From assembly GCF_933208495.1 (NCBI RefSeq), contig NZ_CAKOET010000002.1:238823-302822 (forward strand): a DNA stretch of 64,000 bases, read 5' to 3'. The position numbers were made by a program, and so were the translations under genes. Of the stretch, positions 35,526-44,498 are shown in pieces. Source of the DNA: Convivina praedatoris (lineage in GTDB: Bacteria > Bacillota > Bacilli > Lactobacillales > Lactobacillaceae). Below the pieces are notes generated by a model that was not told the origin of the DNA, searched no databases, and saw only the letters and a list, made by a program, of their open reading frames with translations. Numbering within the stretch: the stretch's first letter is position 1; each line of letters begins with the position of its first letter.

Positions 35526-36128
35526 ATGTGGCCAGGTGTAATTGAACAGACTGCTAATGGACGGGAAAGCTATGATTTACCTTCTCGTTTGTTAAAGGAT
35601 CGAATTATTTTAGTACAAGGTGAGGTTGAAGATGGTATGGCCACTTCAATTGTTGCTCAGCTGCTATTCTTAGAAGCCCAAGACCCTGATAAAGAGATTT
35701 CTATGTACATCAACTCTCCTGGGGGTTCGGTGACCGCCGGTCTATCAATCACTGATACTATGAACTTTATCAAGGCACCGGTAACGACGATTGTGATGGG
35801 GCTAGCTGCTTCCATGGGCACCATTATTGCTGCATCAGGTGAAAAGGGTCATCGTTTCATGTTACCCAATGCTGAGTATTTGATTCACCAACCAATGGGT
35901 GGTGCCGCTGGTGGTACGCAACAAACCGATATGGCCATCATCGCTGAACAATTAACCAAGACGCGGGCTAAGTTAAATAAAATCTTGGCCGATGCTTCTG
36001 GTAAGGATCTGGCTACGATTGCCCACGATACTGAACGTGATAATTGGATGAGCGCCCAAGAGACTTTAGAGTATGGGTTTATTGATGGTATTTTAGAAAA
36101 ATCAGGGCAAAATCCTATTAGTAAGTAA
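35526..36128 (+). CDS. clpP: ATP-dependent Clp protease proteolytic subunit
   Basis: 200 residues. The catalytic triad is Ser96 ('GLAASMGT'), His121 ('LIHQPMGG') and an Asp near 168 ('DTERDNW'). '[15 protein letters not shown]' forms the oxyanion region. ClpP forms a two-ring tetradecamer that degrades proteins unfolded by ClpC, ClpE or ClpX. It follows whiA, as in many lactobacilli, but with its own promoter. AAAGGAG precedes the start. Confidence 0.97.
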   Translation: MWPGVIEQTANGRESYDLPSRLLKDRIILVQGEVEDGMATSIVAQLLFLEAQDPDKEISMYINSPGGSVTAGLSITDTMNFIKAPVTTIVMGLAASMGTIIAASGEKGHRFMLPNAEYLIHQPMGGAAGGTQQTDMAIIAEQLTKTRAKLNKILADASGKDLATIAHDTERDNWMSAQETLEYGFIDGILEKSGQNPISK

Positions 36129-36163
36129 ACAATCTGATAGATGCTTTTTGCTGCTGTCAGGCG

Positions 36164-36169
36164 TATAAT
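36164..36169 (+). promoter_or_regulatory. -10 element of the D-LDH gene
   Basis: Perfect TATAAT 47 bp before the start, with no clear -35. AGGAGG lies directly before the ATG. Confidence 0.5.
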
Positions 36170-36179
36170 GATGTTGTGA

Positions 36180-37211
<1,032 letters not shown>

Positions 37212-37226
37212 GTATCAGTGAAATTT

Positions 37227-37247
37227 CCCCGGCTAGCGGGGTTTTTT
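37227..37247 (+). terminator. terminator after ldhD
   Basis: CCCCG (37227-37231) pairs with CGGGG (37237-37241), then T6. Confidence 0.8.
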
Positions 37248-37273
37248 ACTGTTTTTGGAGAGGGAGAATAAAA

Positions 37274-38425
37274 ATGTCAGATGCTACTTTTAACGGTGAG
37301 AGTCGCTTCACCGTAAAAGAGTTTTTCTTTAAGGTTTTGAGTGGTTCAGCCCAAGGAATTTTGATTGGGGTTTTGCCTTCAGCGGTAATGAAATATATTA
37401 TCCATTTTTCAGGACTTGGCAATACTGCTTTAGGAGCTAATTTTACAGCCATCCTGACCTTGTTTACATCAATGATTCCATTTTTGATTGGAATGGCAGT
37501 TGCGATGCAATTCCACATGAAGAGTCTGGATACTGGGGTGGTAGCAATTGCAACCATGGCCGCTTCAAACTCAATTCAATGGGTGATGCTGGCTAAAGGT
37601 GCGCTACATCCAATGACCTCACAGGCTGTCAAAGTACCAACTCGCTTGTTTGTTGCCAATGGTGCTGGGGACGTGATTAATGCCATGATTGTTGCTGGTT
37701 TAGCAGTTTTGGTTACCTGGTTAATCGCTCGATATCTAGACGGATTCGGTTCTATTGCTATTATTTTGAGCCCAATTTTAGTTGGTGGTGGTGTTGGTCT
37801 CGTTGGTAAGACCATAGCACCTTATGTTGGACATTTAACAACTTGGATTGGCGATGGGGTTGAGCTTTTTACCAAATTAGCACCAATTCCAATGGCAATC
37901 TTGATTGCTATGGCCTTTGCTATCATTATTATTACGCCGGTTTCTACGGTGGGAATTGCTTTAGCCATTAGCTTGCATGGGATTGGCTCGGGAGCTGCTG
38001 CGATGGGTGTTGTGGCAACGACAGTGGTCTTGCTAATTAACTCTTGGCAGGTTAATAAGCGTGGAACTACTTTGGCTATTGCTTTGGGTGCTATGAAGGG
38101 GATGATGCCTTCAGTTTTTGCTAAGCCAGTTACAATTGTGCCATTTTTGATTACTGCAGCTTTGAGCGGTATTCCGGTTGCCTTGTTTAATATTCAAGGA
38201 ACGCCTACCACAGCAGGATTTGGTTATATTGGTTTGGTATCACCAATTCAGTCAATGATTAAAGATCCGGCCGTACCATTGGATGTGATGAATCATTTTA
38301 TTACGCCCGTTGTTGCGGTGATTGCTTGGCTTGTAGTACCGGTAATTGCCGGCTTCATTGCTCAGTGGATTTGCTGCAAGTGGTTAAAGCTTTATCAACC
38401 AAGTGATTTTAAGCAAGAATTATAA
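37274..38425 (+). CDS. EIIC-like membrane permease (PTS_EIIC_2 type)
   Basis: 383 residues with about ten membrane segments. It resembles the PTS_EIIC_2 (PF13303) family: 'GSAQGILIGVLPSAVMK' at the N terminus, repeated 'IAISLHGIGSGAAAMGV' and 'GTPTTAGFGYIGLVSP'. No IIA or IIB gene or domain is nearby, so it may be a stand-alone transporter or borrow PTS components. The substrate is unknown. It lies directly after the D-LDH terminator with a ribosome binding site (GGAGAGGGAG). Confidence 0.82.
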   Translation: MSDATFNGESRFTVKEFFFKVLSGSAQGILIGVLPSAVMKYIIHFSGLGNTALGANFTAILTLFTSMIPFLIGMAVAMQFHMKSLDTGVVAIATMAASNSIQWVMLAKGALHPMTSQAVKVPTRLFVANGAGDVINAMIVAGLAVLVTWLIARYLDGFGSIAIILSPILVGGGVGLVGKTIAPYVGHLTTWIGDGVELFTKLAPIPMAILIAMAFAIIIITPVSTVGIALAISLHGIGSGAAAMGVVATTVVLLINSWQVNKRGTTLAIALGAMKGMMPSVFAKPVTIVPFLITAALSGIPVALFNIQGTPTTAGFGYIGLVSPIQSMIKDPAVPLDVMNHFITPVVAVIAWLVVPVIAGFIAQWICCKWLKLYQPSDFKQEL

Positions 38426-38435
38426 TTTGTTTAGT

Positions 38436-38464
38436 AAGCTAGATACTTATATCTAGCTTTTTTT
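38436..38464 (+). terminator. terminator after the EIIC-like gene
   Basis: AAGCTAGAT (38436-38444) pairs with ATCTAGCTT (38451-38459), then a T run. Confidence 0.85.
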
Positions 38465-38505
38465 ATGGGGAAAATTAGAAAAGTATCCCCAACTATAAAT
38501 CGCCG

Positions 38506-38514
38506 TGATAGAAT
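38506..38514 (+). promoter_or_regulatory. possible extended -10 promoter of the APC permease
   Basis: TGATAGAAT, 37 bp before the chosen start. The -35 is weak. Confidence 0.45.
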
Positions 38515-38551
38515 AAAAGCTATTAGACTAGAAATAGGGAGTTTGAGTGTG

Positions 38552-39871
38552 ATGGAAAAACAACAATTACACCGCGGTTTTGGGCTGTGGGCATCACTGT
38601 CGCTGGTCATTGGGACTATTATTGGATCAGGAATCTTTTTTAAACAAGGGAGTGTTTTACAGGTTGCTGGTAATACGACCACGGCTATGTGGGCCTGGTT
38701 TGCCGGAGGAATTTTAACCTTAGCTTCGGGGATGAGCGTAGCTGAGGTCGGTTCTCAAATGGCTAAAACTGGTGGTATTTACCATTATATTGAGCAGCTT
38801 TATGGCCGGACATTGGGATACTTAGCTGGTTGGATGCAGGTAGTCTTTTACGGCCCAGCCATGATGGGGGCAATTTCAGCCTATTTCGGCGTTTTATTTG
38901 TGGCCATGTTTGACTTGCCTAGTCACTATTCAATTTGGATTGGGATGGCCGCCTTAGCATGCGTGGGTTTGATTAATTCAATTCCTAATCGCTTTAGTGC
39001 CGGTTTCCAGATGGTAACTACGGTTATTAAACTATTACCAATTATTGCATTAATTGTTTTTGGCCTATTCTTTGGCCATCATGACGCCTTGGGCCAAACG
39101 GTCACAGCTATCGGTCATACTAGTGGTGGTGGTTTCGGGGTAGCTGTCTTAGCTACTTTATTTGCCTATGATGGTTGGGTCACGCTGGCTAATATCAGTG
39201 GGGAAATTAAGAACCCGCAAAAGACCTTACCGCGAGCGATTGTTTTTGGTATTCTGCTAGTGATTGTGGCATATGTTGGGGTTAGTTTTGGCGTTTATCG
39301 TAGTCTTACCGCCAATCAGATTGCTAGCTTGGGTGAAAATACAACCCTAGCCATGGCGACCAATGCTTTTGGCTACTGGGGAGGTCGACTCCTTAGTGTC
39401 GCAATTTTGATCTCATTGTTGGGGACTTTAAATGGTAAGGTGGTTTCTTTTCCGCGTGTCCTCTATGCGATGGCTGATAATGGCGATTTCTTGTTTGCTA
39501 ATATTTTTAGAAGCCTTCATCATCGTTCTAAAACACCAAACGCAGCGATTTGGTTGATGATTGGGATTGCCTTTTTGATGATTTTCTTCACTAACCCTGA
39601 TCAGTTATCCAACTATGCTGTCTTTGTGACATTCTTGTTCTATATTTTAGTGTTAGCTGGCACCTTTATCCTAAGAAAACGAGATCCACAGGGATTAAAT
39701 CGTAGTTTCTCGATGCCACTATATCCGCTGGTACCGATTGTGGCGATTGTAGGTTCCTTATATATTGAAGTTTCTGAAATCATGCATGATTTTCAGGGCG
39801 TCCTTATTTCGGTTTTGATTGTTTTGCTGGGCTATCCGGTCTTACTGAACCTACGTCATAAACAAAAATAA
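38552..39871 (+). CDS. APC-family amino acid permease
   Basis: 439 residues with 12 predicted helices. 'ASLSLVIGTIIGSGIFFKQGSVL' is the conserved first-helix motif of the amino acid/polyamine/organocation superfamily. The 'FAYDGWVTLANISGEIKNPQKTLPRAI' stretch resembles LAT-type exchangers such as SteT. It probably exchanges or imports a neutral amino acid, but the substrate cannot be fixed. The start at 38552 follows GGGAG. An upstream frame from 38465 would run through the promoter. Confidence 0.88.
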   Translation: MEKQQLHRGFGLWASLSLVIGTIIGSGIFFKQGSVLQVAGNTTTAMWAWFAGGILTLASGMSVAEVGSQMAKTGGIYHYIEQLYGRTLGYLAGWMQVVFYGPAMMGAISAYFGVLFVAMFDLPSHYSIWIGMAALACVGLINSIPNRFSAGFQMVTTVIKLLPIIALIVFGLFFGHHDALGQTVTAIGHTSGGGFGVAVLATLFAYDGWVTLANISGEIKNPQKTLPRAIVFGILLVIVAYVGVSFGVYRSLTANQIASLGENTTLAMATNAFGYWGGRLLSVAILISLLGTLNGKVVSFPRVLYAMADNGDFLFANIFRSLHHRSKTPNAAIWLMIGIAFLMIFFTNPDQLSNYAVFVTFLFYILVLAGTFILRKRDPQGLNRSFSMPLYPLVPIVAIVGSLYIEVSEIMHDFQGVLISVLIVLLGYPVLLNLRHKQK

Positions 39872-39876
39872 TTCAC

Positions 39877-39909
39877 AATAGGCTAAATTAGATTTTTAGC
39901 CTATTTTTC
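39877..39909 (+). terminator. terminator after the APC permease
   Basis: AATAGGCTAAA (39877-39887) pairs with TTTAGCCTATT (39895-39905), then T3. Confidence 0.85.
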
Positions 39910-39947
39910 TATACATTTTTTGTTAAAAAGTTTCATAAACTGTTTAA

Positions 39948-39985
39948 TGTTATCGTTTTGTAACTCAGTGTAATGCTACTGTTAT
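39948..39985 (+). promoter_or_regulatory. two tandem WalR (YycF)-type boxes
   Basis: Box 1: TGTTAT-N5-TGTAAC (39948-39964). Box 2: TGTAAT-N5-TGTTAT (39969-39985). Both fit TGTWAH-N5-TGTWAH at all positions. The four half-sites start at 39948, 39959, 39969 and 39980, about one helical turn apart. They overlap the putative -35 and spacer of the gene for a secreted wall-active protein, a typical WalR target. Confidence 0.7.
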
Positions 39986-39988
39986 ATA
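39958..39988 (+). promoter_or_regulatory. promoter of the secreted transglycosylase-like gene
   Basis: TTGTAA (39958-39963) and TTATAT/TATATA (39982-39988), 18-19 bp apart, embedded in the WalR-type boxes. Confidence 0.55.
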
Positions 39989-40010
39989 AAAACGGCAAAA
40001 TAAATCCATT

Positions 40011-40631
40011 ATGATAAATAAAATTTTATACAGTACAATTGCTATGGCCGCGGTGGTTCTAACTTTGGGTGGTGCCCAATCAGGAACGCCTGCAACGCAT
40101 TCAAATAAAACAACTAAGGTTCATGCCGTAGTTGACAACGGGGAAGTAAATTCAGCCGTAAATTCTTTGAACAATGTTCAAGCGCTTCAACTATCAGCAC
40201 CGGTTAACGGTGATAGTTTAGTTAACGATACTGATGACAACAGTGCTACTAATCAAAATAATGCTAGAGCTGTTAACGACACTCAAACTGTTAGTAATAC
40301 TGCTAGTTCAGAAACAACCACTAAGGCTGTGGCTGAACCGGTCGTTACACCAGTTAATTCAGTTGCTACAGCAGCCGCACCAGCTAAAGCAGCTGGTGGT
40401 AACTTGCAGTGGTTAATTGAGCGTGAAAGTGGTGGTAATCCCAACGCCCAAAATGGTAGTATGCATGGTATTGGTCAGTTATCTGAAAGCGCCTATGCGA
40501 CTTATGCTCCTGGACAAGATTACCGTGGTAACTACGATGTGCAATTATCAGCCATGCAAGGTTATATCGCCGATCGTTATGGTTCCGTTGATAATGCAGT
40601 TGGCCATTTTCAAACCAATGGTTGGTACTAA
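40011..40631 (+). CDS. secreted transglycosylase-like (Apf/SLT-type) protein
   Basis: 206 residues. Signal peptide ~1-28. A long Asn/Thr/Ala/Val-rich, low-complexity linker (~30-130) leads to a compact C-terminal domain (~131-206) with 'LQWLIERESGGNPNAQNGSMHGIGQL' and a final HFQTNGWY. This C terminus is typical of aggregation-promoting-factor and soluble-lytic-transglycosylase-like domains that act on peptidoglycan; the Glu in ERESGG is the likely catalytic acid. No LysM domain is present, unlike many Apf proteins. No good ribosome binding site precedes the ATG. Confidence 0.85.
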   Translation: MINKILYSTIAMAAVVLTLGGAQSGTPATHSNKTTKVHAVVDNGEVNSAVNSLNNVQALQLSAPVNGDSLVNDTDDNSATNQNNARAVNDTQTVSNTASSETTTKAVAEPVVTPVNSVATAAAPAKAAGGNLQWLIERESGGNPNAQNGSMHGIGQLSESAYATYAPGQDYRGNYDVQLSAMQGYIADRYGSVDNAVGHFQTNGWY

Positions 40632-40640
40632 AATAATTGT

Positions 40641-40668
40641 AAAAGCGTCCCATGTTAGGGCGTTTTTT
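40641..40668 (+). terminator. terminator after the transglycosylase-like gene
   Basis: AAAGCG-T-CCC pairs with GGG-CGTTTT with one bulged base, then T's. Confidence 0.7.
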
Positions 40669-40698
40669 ATTTGGTTAGAAGGAAAACGCTATCTATAG

Positions 40699-40704
40699 TA
40701 TAAT
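40699..40704 (+). promoter_or_regulatory. -10 element of the yqeG-yceD cluster
   Basis: TATAAT 18-30 bp before the possible yqeG starts. TTAGAA (40675-40680) is a weak -35 at 18-bp spacing. Confidence 0.45.
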
Positions 40705-40733
40705 TACAGAGGAATGAAGAATTGGTGATGGTT

Positions 40734-41270
40734 ATGCAATTAAAATTTTTAACTCCGACCTACATGGTAGATTCAATTTATGATTTAACAGTGGAAGAGC
40801 TGCGTAACCACGGGATTACGACCGTTTTAACTGATTTGGATAACACTCTTTTGGCTTGGAATAATCCTGATGGGACGCCTGAACTACATCAGTGGTTACA
40901 GGATCTCAAGCAGGGCGGAATTGAGCTAATTGTTATTTCTAATAATACTAATAAACGAGTAGCTAAAGCCGTTGATGCGTTAAATATTGACTTTGTGGCC
41001 TGGTCTTTAAAACCCTTACCAAGAGGTATTTTGGCTGTGATGCGCCAACGACATTTACAGCCCCAAGAGGTAATCATGGTTGGTGATCAAATGTTAACTG
41101 ACGTTTGGGCTGCCCATTTAGCTGGAATACGCAGTGTCTTGGTTAAAAGATTAATTGATTCTGATATGTGGCAGACTTGGTTAAACCGCAGTATCGAAAC
41201 CCAGGCTAAAAAAATTATTTTTAAACACAACCCGAACCTGAAATGGGAGAAAACGCTTCGTGACAACTGA
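40734..41270 (+). CDS. yqeG: YqeG-family HAD phosphatase
   Basis: 178 residues from the ATG at 40734 ('MQLKFLTPTYMVDSI'), chosen by homology. A TTG at 40722, GTG at 40725 and ATG at 40728 lie in the same frame, and the TTG has better spacing to AGAGG. HAD motifs: DLDNTL (nucleophile Asp), 'VISNNT' (motif II), 'KPLPRG' (Lys) and 'VGDQMLTD' (motif IV). The substrate is unknown. It heads the conserved cluster yqeG-yqeH-yhbY-yqeK-rsfS linked to ribosome maturation. Confidence 0.92.
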   Translation: MQLKFLTPTYMVDSIYDLTVEELRNHGITTVLTDLDNTLLAWNNPDGTPELHQWLQDLKQGGIELIVISNNTNKRVAKAVDALNIDFVAWSLKPLPRGILAVMRQRHLQPQEVIMVGDQMLTDVWAAHLAGIRSVLVKRLIDSDMWQTWLNRSIETQAKKIIFKHNPNLKWEKTLRDN

Positions 41271-42399
41271 AATCTCCGATGAAACAATTCAGCAAGAACT
41301 AGAAAAAGGTTTATATTGTATTGGCTGTGGGGCGCGTATGCAAACCACAAAAGCAACACAATCTGGTTATTTACCAATTAGTGCTTTAAAAAAATCATTA
41401 GAAAGCGATCAGCTTTTGTGCAAACGTTGTTTTCGTTTGCGCCATTATAATGAGATTCAACCCGTAGAATTAACGGATGATGACTTTGCGCGTATCCTTC
41501 ACCAAATATCAAGTACCAAATCATTAATCGTTTATGTGGTCGATGTATTTGATATCAGTGGTTCCTTGATCGATGGGCTTCCCCGTTTTGTTGGTAAGTC
41601 AAATCCGATATTAGTAGTAGCAAATAAGGTCGATTTGCTGCCAAAATCTTTAAAAGCGAACCGATTAAAACAATGGTTAAAGGACCAGCTTAAAGATAGT
41701 GGAATTGATCCAGTTGATATTGTCTTGACCTCAGCAATCCATCCCCAAAACTTAGATGCAATTTTGCAAAAAATTGAAGATTTACGTCAGGGGCAAGATG
41801 TTTATGTTGTGGGTACAACCAATGTGGGTAAGTCAACTTTTATCAACCAAATTATTAAATCAACGATGGGTGTCCAAGAATTAATCACTACATCTCGTTT
41901 TCCTGGAACAACCTTAGACAAGATTGAAATTCCTTTGACTGATGGTCAAAAATTAATTGATACACCTGGAATTATCAAGAGTGATCAAATGGCGCATCGT
42001 CTAGATAGTCACGACTTAAAGTATGCCCTACCTAAAAATGAAATCAAACCACGTACTTACCAACTAAATGACCAACAAACTATTTTTATTGGTGGGTTAG
42101 CGCGATTTGATTTTGAAAAGGGGCCTCGTAGCGCTGTCACAGCATATTTTGAGAATAATTTACCGCTTCATCGTACTAAGTTGGTAGGCGCTGATGAATT
42201 CTATCAAAAGCATGCGGGAAACTTATTACAGCCAACGGAGCCTAATTTGAGTTCCTTAGTTAAATATGAATTTAATACAAATGAAAAAACTGATCTCGTA
42301 TTTGCTGGTTTGGGCTGGATTGTGTTGCCAGCTGGTATACGAATTGCCGGATGGGCGCCCAAGGGTGTCTCGGTTACAGTACGAAGGGCTATGATTTAA
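41260..42399 (+). CDS. yqeH: ribosome biogenesis GTPase YqeH
   Basis: 379 residues from a GTG overlapping yqeG by 11 bp. An N-terminal zinc finger (CIGCG, then CKRC) precedes a circularly permuted GTPase domain: G4 NKVD comes before G1 'GTTNVGKST' and G3 'DTPG'. YqeH is required for 30S subunit assembly. The C-terminal part (~260-379) fits the RNA-recognising region of the family. GGGAGAAAA precedes the GTG. Confidence 0.95.
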   Translation: MTTEISDETIQQELEKGLYCIGCGARMQTTKATQSGYLPISALKKSLESDQLLCKRCFRLRHYNEIQPVELTDDDFARILHQISSTKSLIVYVVDVFDISGSLIDGLPRFVGKSNPILVVANKVDLLPKSLKANRLKQWLKDQLKDSGIDPVDIVLTSAIHPQNLDAILQKIEDLRQGQDVYVVGTTNVGKSTFINQIIKSTMGVQELITTSRFPGTTLDKIEIPLTDGQKLIDTPGIIKSDQMAHRLDSHDLKYALPKNEIKPRTYQLNDQQTIFIGGLARFDFEKGPRSAVTAYFENNLPLHRTKLVGADEFYQKHAGNLLQPTEPNLSSLVKYEFNTNEKTDLVFAGLGWIVLPAGIRIAGWAPKGVSVTVRRAMI

Positions 42400-42713
42400 T
42401 GCAAAAATTATCAGGAAAACAAAAACGTTACTTAAGGGCCAGTGCCAACCCCTTGTCCCCGATTTTTTCAATTGGAAAAAATGGGTTGAACCAACAATGG
42501 GTTAACGAAGTTGTGGCTGCACTAGCTAAGCGGGAGCTAATTAAAGTATCAATTCAGCAAACGGCTGAAGTAGATGTGAAAGATTTGGCAGAATTTTTAC
42601 ACCAGCACTCTGAGATCACCGTCGTCCAAACGATTGGCCGGACGGCGGTCTTGTACTTGCCAGCTAAAGAAGAAAAATATGCTAAGCTTTCTCCTTTAGT
42701 CGCCAAATTATAA
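42399..42713 (+). CDS. yhbY: ribosome-associated RNA-binding protein YhbY
   Basis: 104 residues with a single CRM domain ('LSGKQKRYLRASANPLSPIF' and 'GKNGLNQQWVNEV'). YhbY associates with pre-50S particles. The start overlaps the yqeH stop in TAATG, so it is translationally coupled. In relatives nadD follows; here yqeK is next. Confidence 0.94.
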   Translation: MQKLSGKQKRYLRASANPLSPIFSIGKNGLNQQWVNEVVAALAKRELIKVSIQQTAEVDVKDLAEFLHQHSEITVVQTIGRTAVLYLPAKEEKYAKLSPLVAKL

Positions 42714-42735
42714 AAGTTTTATTTGGGAAGGTAGT

Positions 42736-43311
42736 ATGAAGTATTATAGTGGCAGTATGGCTGAGTTAGAAGCTAAAGTGGCTCATCAGCTTTCTAGGAA
42801 ACGTTTTGAACACTGTTTGCGAGTTCGTGATTATGCGCAGAAACTAGCAATTCAAAATAAAATTGATTCAGAGCAAGCTGCTGTGGCTGGCTTAGTGCAT
42901 GATTATGCTAAAGAACGCTCTAATGCTGAATTTTTAGCGGTAATCAGCGCTAAGCATCTTGATCCTGATTTAGTTAATTGGGGGAATCCAGTATGGCATG
43001 GCATTGTCGGAGCCGAAATAATTAAAGATGAATTGGATATTACCGATTCATTGATTTTACAAGCGGTGCGCGACCATACTACTGGTGCCGGGGCTAATAT
43101 GTCTAAACTATCGCAGGTTATTTTTATGGCCGACTATTTAGAAAGTGATCGTGATTTTCCAGGAGTGCAAGCAGCGCGAACCATCACTGATGAGGATTTA
43201 GGTCAAGGAGTTCGTTTTCAAGTTGTTCACACTTTAGCATATTTGGCTAAAAATGAACGGCCAATCTATCCTAAGTCACTGACCACATATAATTATTGGG
43301 TCACTCAGTAA
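42736..43311 (+). CDS. yqeK: HD-domain hydrolase YqeK (Ap4A hydrolase-like)
   Basis: 191 residues. HD-domain metal ligands: 'RFEHCLRVRDYA' (His), 'LVHDYAKE' (HD), 'WHGIVGAEI' (His) and 'FMADYLESDR' (Asp). YqeK proteins split diadenosine tetraphosphate symmetrically into two ADP. GGGAAGG lies before the ATG. It directly follows yhbY with a 22-bp gap. Confidence 0.93.
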   Translation: MKYYSGSMAELEAKVAHQLSRKRFEHCLRVRDYAQKLAIQNKIDSEQAAVAGLVHDYAKERSNAEFLAVISAKHLDPDLVNWGNPVWHGIVGAEIIKDELDITDSLILQAVRDHTTGAGANMSKLSQVIFMADYLESDRDFPGVQAARTITDEDLGQGVRFQVVHTLAYLAKNERPIYPKSLTTYNYWVTQ

Positions 43312-43326
43312 TCTGAAAGGGAAATC

Positions 43327-43695
43327 ATGACTGAATTAAATGCAAAAAAAGAACTAGAAATTGCCGTTAAAGCCATTGACAGTAAAAAGGCTAATGATAT
43401 TGTGGCTCTTGATATGGGGCCAGTTTCATTAATGGCTGATTATTTTGTCATTGCCGAAGCACCATCAAATCGGCAAGTCCAAGCGATTGTCAATGAATTA
43501 AAAGATAAATATGAGGAGGCCGGCGGAACAGTTCGCTTTATTGAAGGTTTTCAGGTAGCACAGTGGGTTTTGGTTGATCTCGGCGATGTGATTGTTCATA
43601 TTTTTGACAGTGAGCACCGTGATTTTTATAACCTTGAAAAGCTTTGGTACGATGCGCCGTTGGTTGATATATCAGAATTTTTACAGGCAGATTAA
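43327..43695 (+). CDS. rsfS: ribosomal silencing factor RsfS
   Basis: 122 residues, the usual length. 'DIVALDMGPVSLMADYFVIAEAPSNRQVQAI' and 'VHIFDSEHRDFYNLEKLW' are diagnostic. RsfS binds L14 on the 50S and blocks subunit joining in starvation. AAAGGGAAATC precedes the start. Confidence 0.96.
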   Translation: MTELNAKKELEIAVKAIDSKKANDIVALDMGPVSLMADYFVIAEAPSNRQVQAIVNELKDKYEEAGGTVRFIEGFQVAQWVLVDLGDVIVHIFDSEHRDFYNLEKLWYDAPLVDISEFLQAD

Positions 43696-43725
43696 AAGAG
43701 CTGAAGTAGTGAACTTCAGCTTTTT
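43696..43725 (+). terminator. internal terminator after rsfS
   Basis: GCTGAAGT (43700-43707) pairs with ACTTCAGC (43713-43720), then T5. No promoter was seen between it and the next gene, so it may only lower distal expression. Confidence 0.8.
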
Positions 43726-43745
43726 GTATGACAAAAGGTAATCAA

Positions 43746-44498
43746 ATGGAAGACAATTTTACAACCTTTGCAAAAAGTTACGATGAGTTGTTTGATAACG
43801 ATATGTACCAAGCTTGGGCTCAATATGTCCAGGACATGACTAATCCAAGTCCCTTACTTGATTTGGGTGGGGGTGCTGGCCGGTTAGCAGTTTTACTGGA
43901 GCAAGCTGGCTATCAGGTGGATTTATTAGACTTATCGCCTAATATGTTGCAATTAGCTCAAACTCATGCCGAACAAGCTGGCGTTAGTCCCCGTCTATTA
44001 GAAGGGGATATGCGCGATTTCAGTGACTGGCCTACTCAATATCCAATTATCACTAGTTTTGCTGATAGTTTAAACTACTTACCTAATTTGGAGGATTTAG
44101 AGGATGCTCTTCGACAGGTTTTTGACCATTTAACACCTAGTGGTATATTTCTATTTGATGTGATTACGCCCTATCAAGTTAACGTTGGTTATGACAATTA
44201 TTGTTATAACAATGATGATAATCCAGAGAATATTTTTATGTGGACTAGTTTCCCTGGTGAAAATGAAAACAGCGTTGATCATGATCTAAAATTCTTCACC
44301 TACAATGAAGAACTTGATGCCTTTAATCTTTTACGAGAAGTTCATCATGAACAAAGTTATGAGCAAGCTGTTTATTACGAATTATTACAAAAAATTGGGT
44401 TTAACCAAATTGAAATTAGTGCTGACTTTGGTCAAGCAGTCCCAAATTTGAAAACAACGCGCTGGTTCTTTAAAGCCAGCAAGGGGGATATCAAATGA
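43746..44498 (+). CDS. SAM-dependent methyltransferase
   Basis: 250 residues. Class I methyltransferase with motif I 'LLDLGGGAGRLAVLLEQAGY', motif II 'VDLLDLSPNML' and motif post-I/III 'LLEGDMRDF'. The family is common right after rsfS in lactic acid bacteria. The substrate is unknown, possibly RNA or a small molecule. The start at 43746 follows AAAAGG. An ATG 18 bp upstream lies in the terminator tail. Its stop overlaps tmcAL by ATGA. Confidence 0.87.
   Translation: MEDNFTTFAKSYDELFDNDMYQAWAQYVQDMTNPSPLLDLGGGAGRLAVLLEQAGYQVDLLDLSPNMLQLAQTHAEQAGVSPRLLEGDMRDFSDWPTQYPIITSFADSLNYLPNLEDLEDALRQVFDHLTPSGIFLFDVITPYQVNVGYDNYCYNNDDNPENIFMWTSFPGENENSVDHDLKFFTYNEELDAFNLLREVHHEQSYEQAVYYELLQKIGFNQIEISADFGQAVPNLKTTRWFFKASKGDIK

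Noticed and set aside
36130..36160. Inverted repeat CTGATAG/CTGTCAG after clpP as a terminator
   Set aside because: Short stem, long loop and no T run after it.
39948..39963. Catabolite-responsive element (cre) reading of the same bases as the first WalR-type box
   Set aside because: It mismatches a conserved cre position, while the WalR pattern fits perfectly and repeats.
40384..40698. Frames on both strands across the SLT-like gene
   Set aside because: They are out-of-frame shadows of the low-complexity and SLT-like coding sequence; the signal peptide and C-terminal motif fix the true frame.
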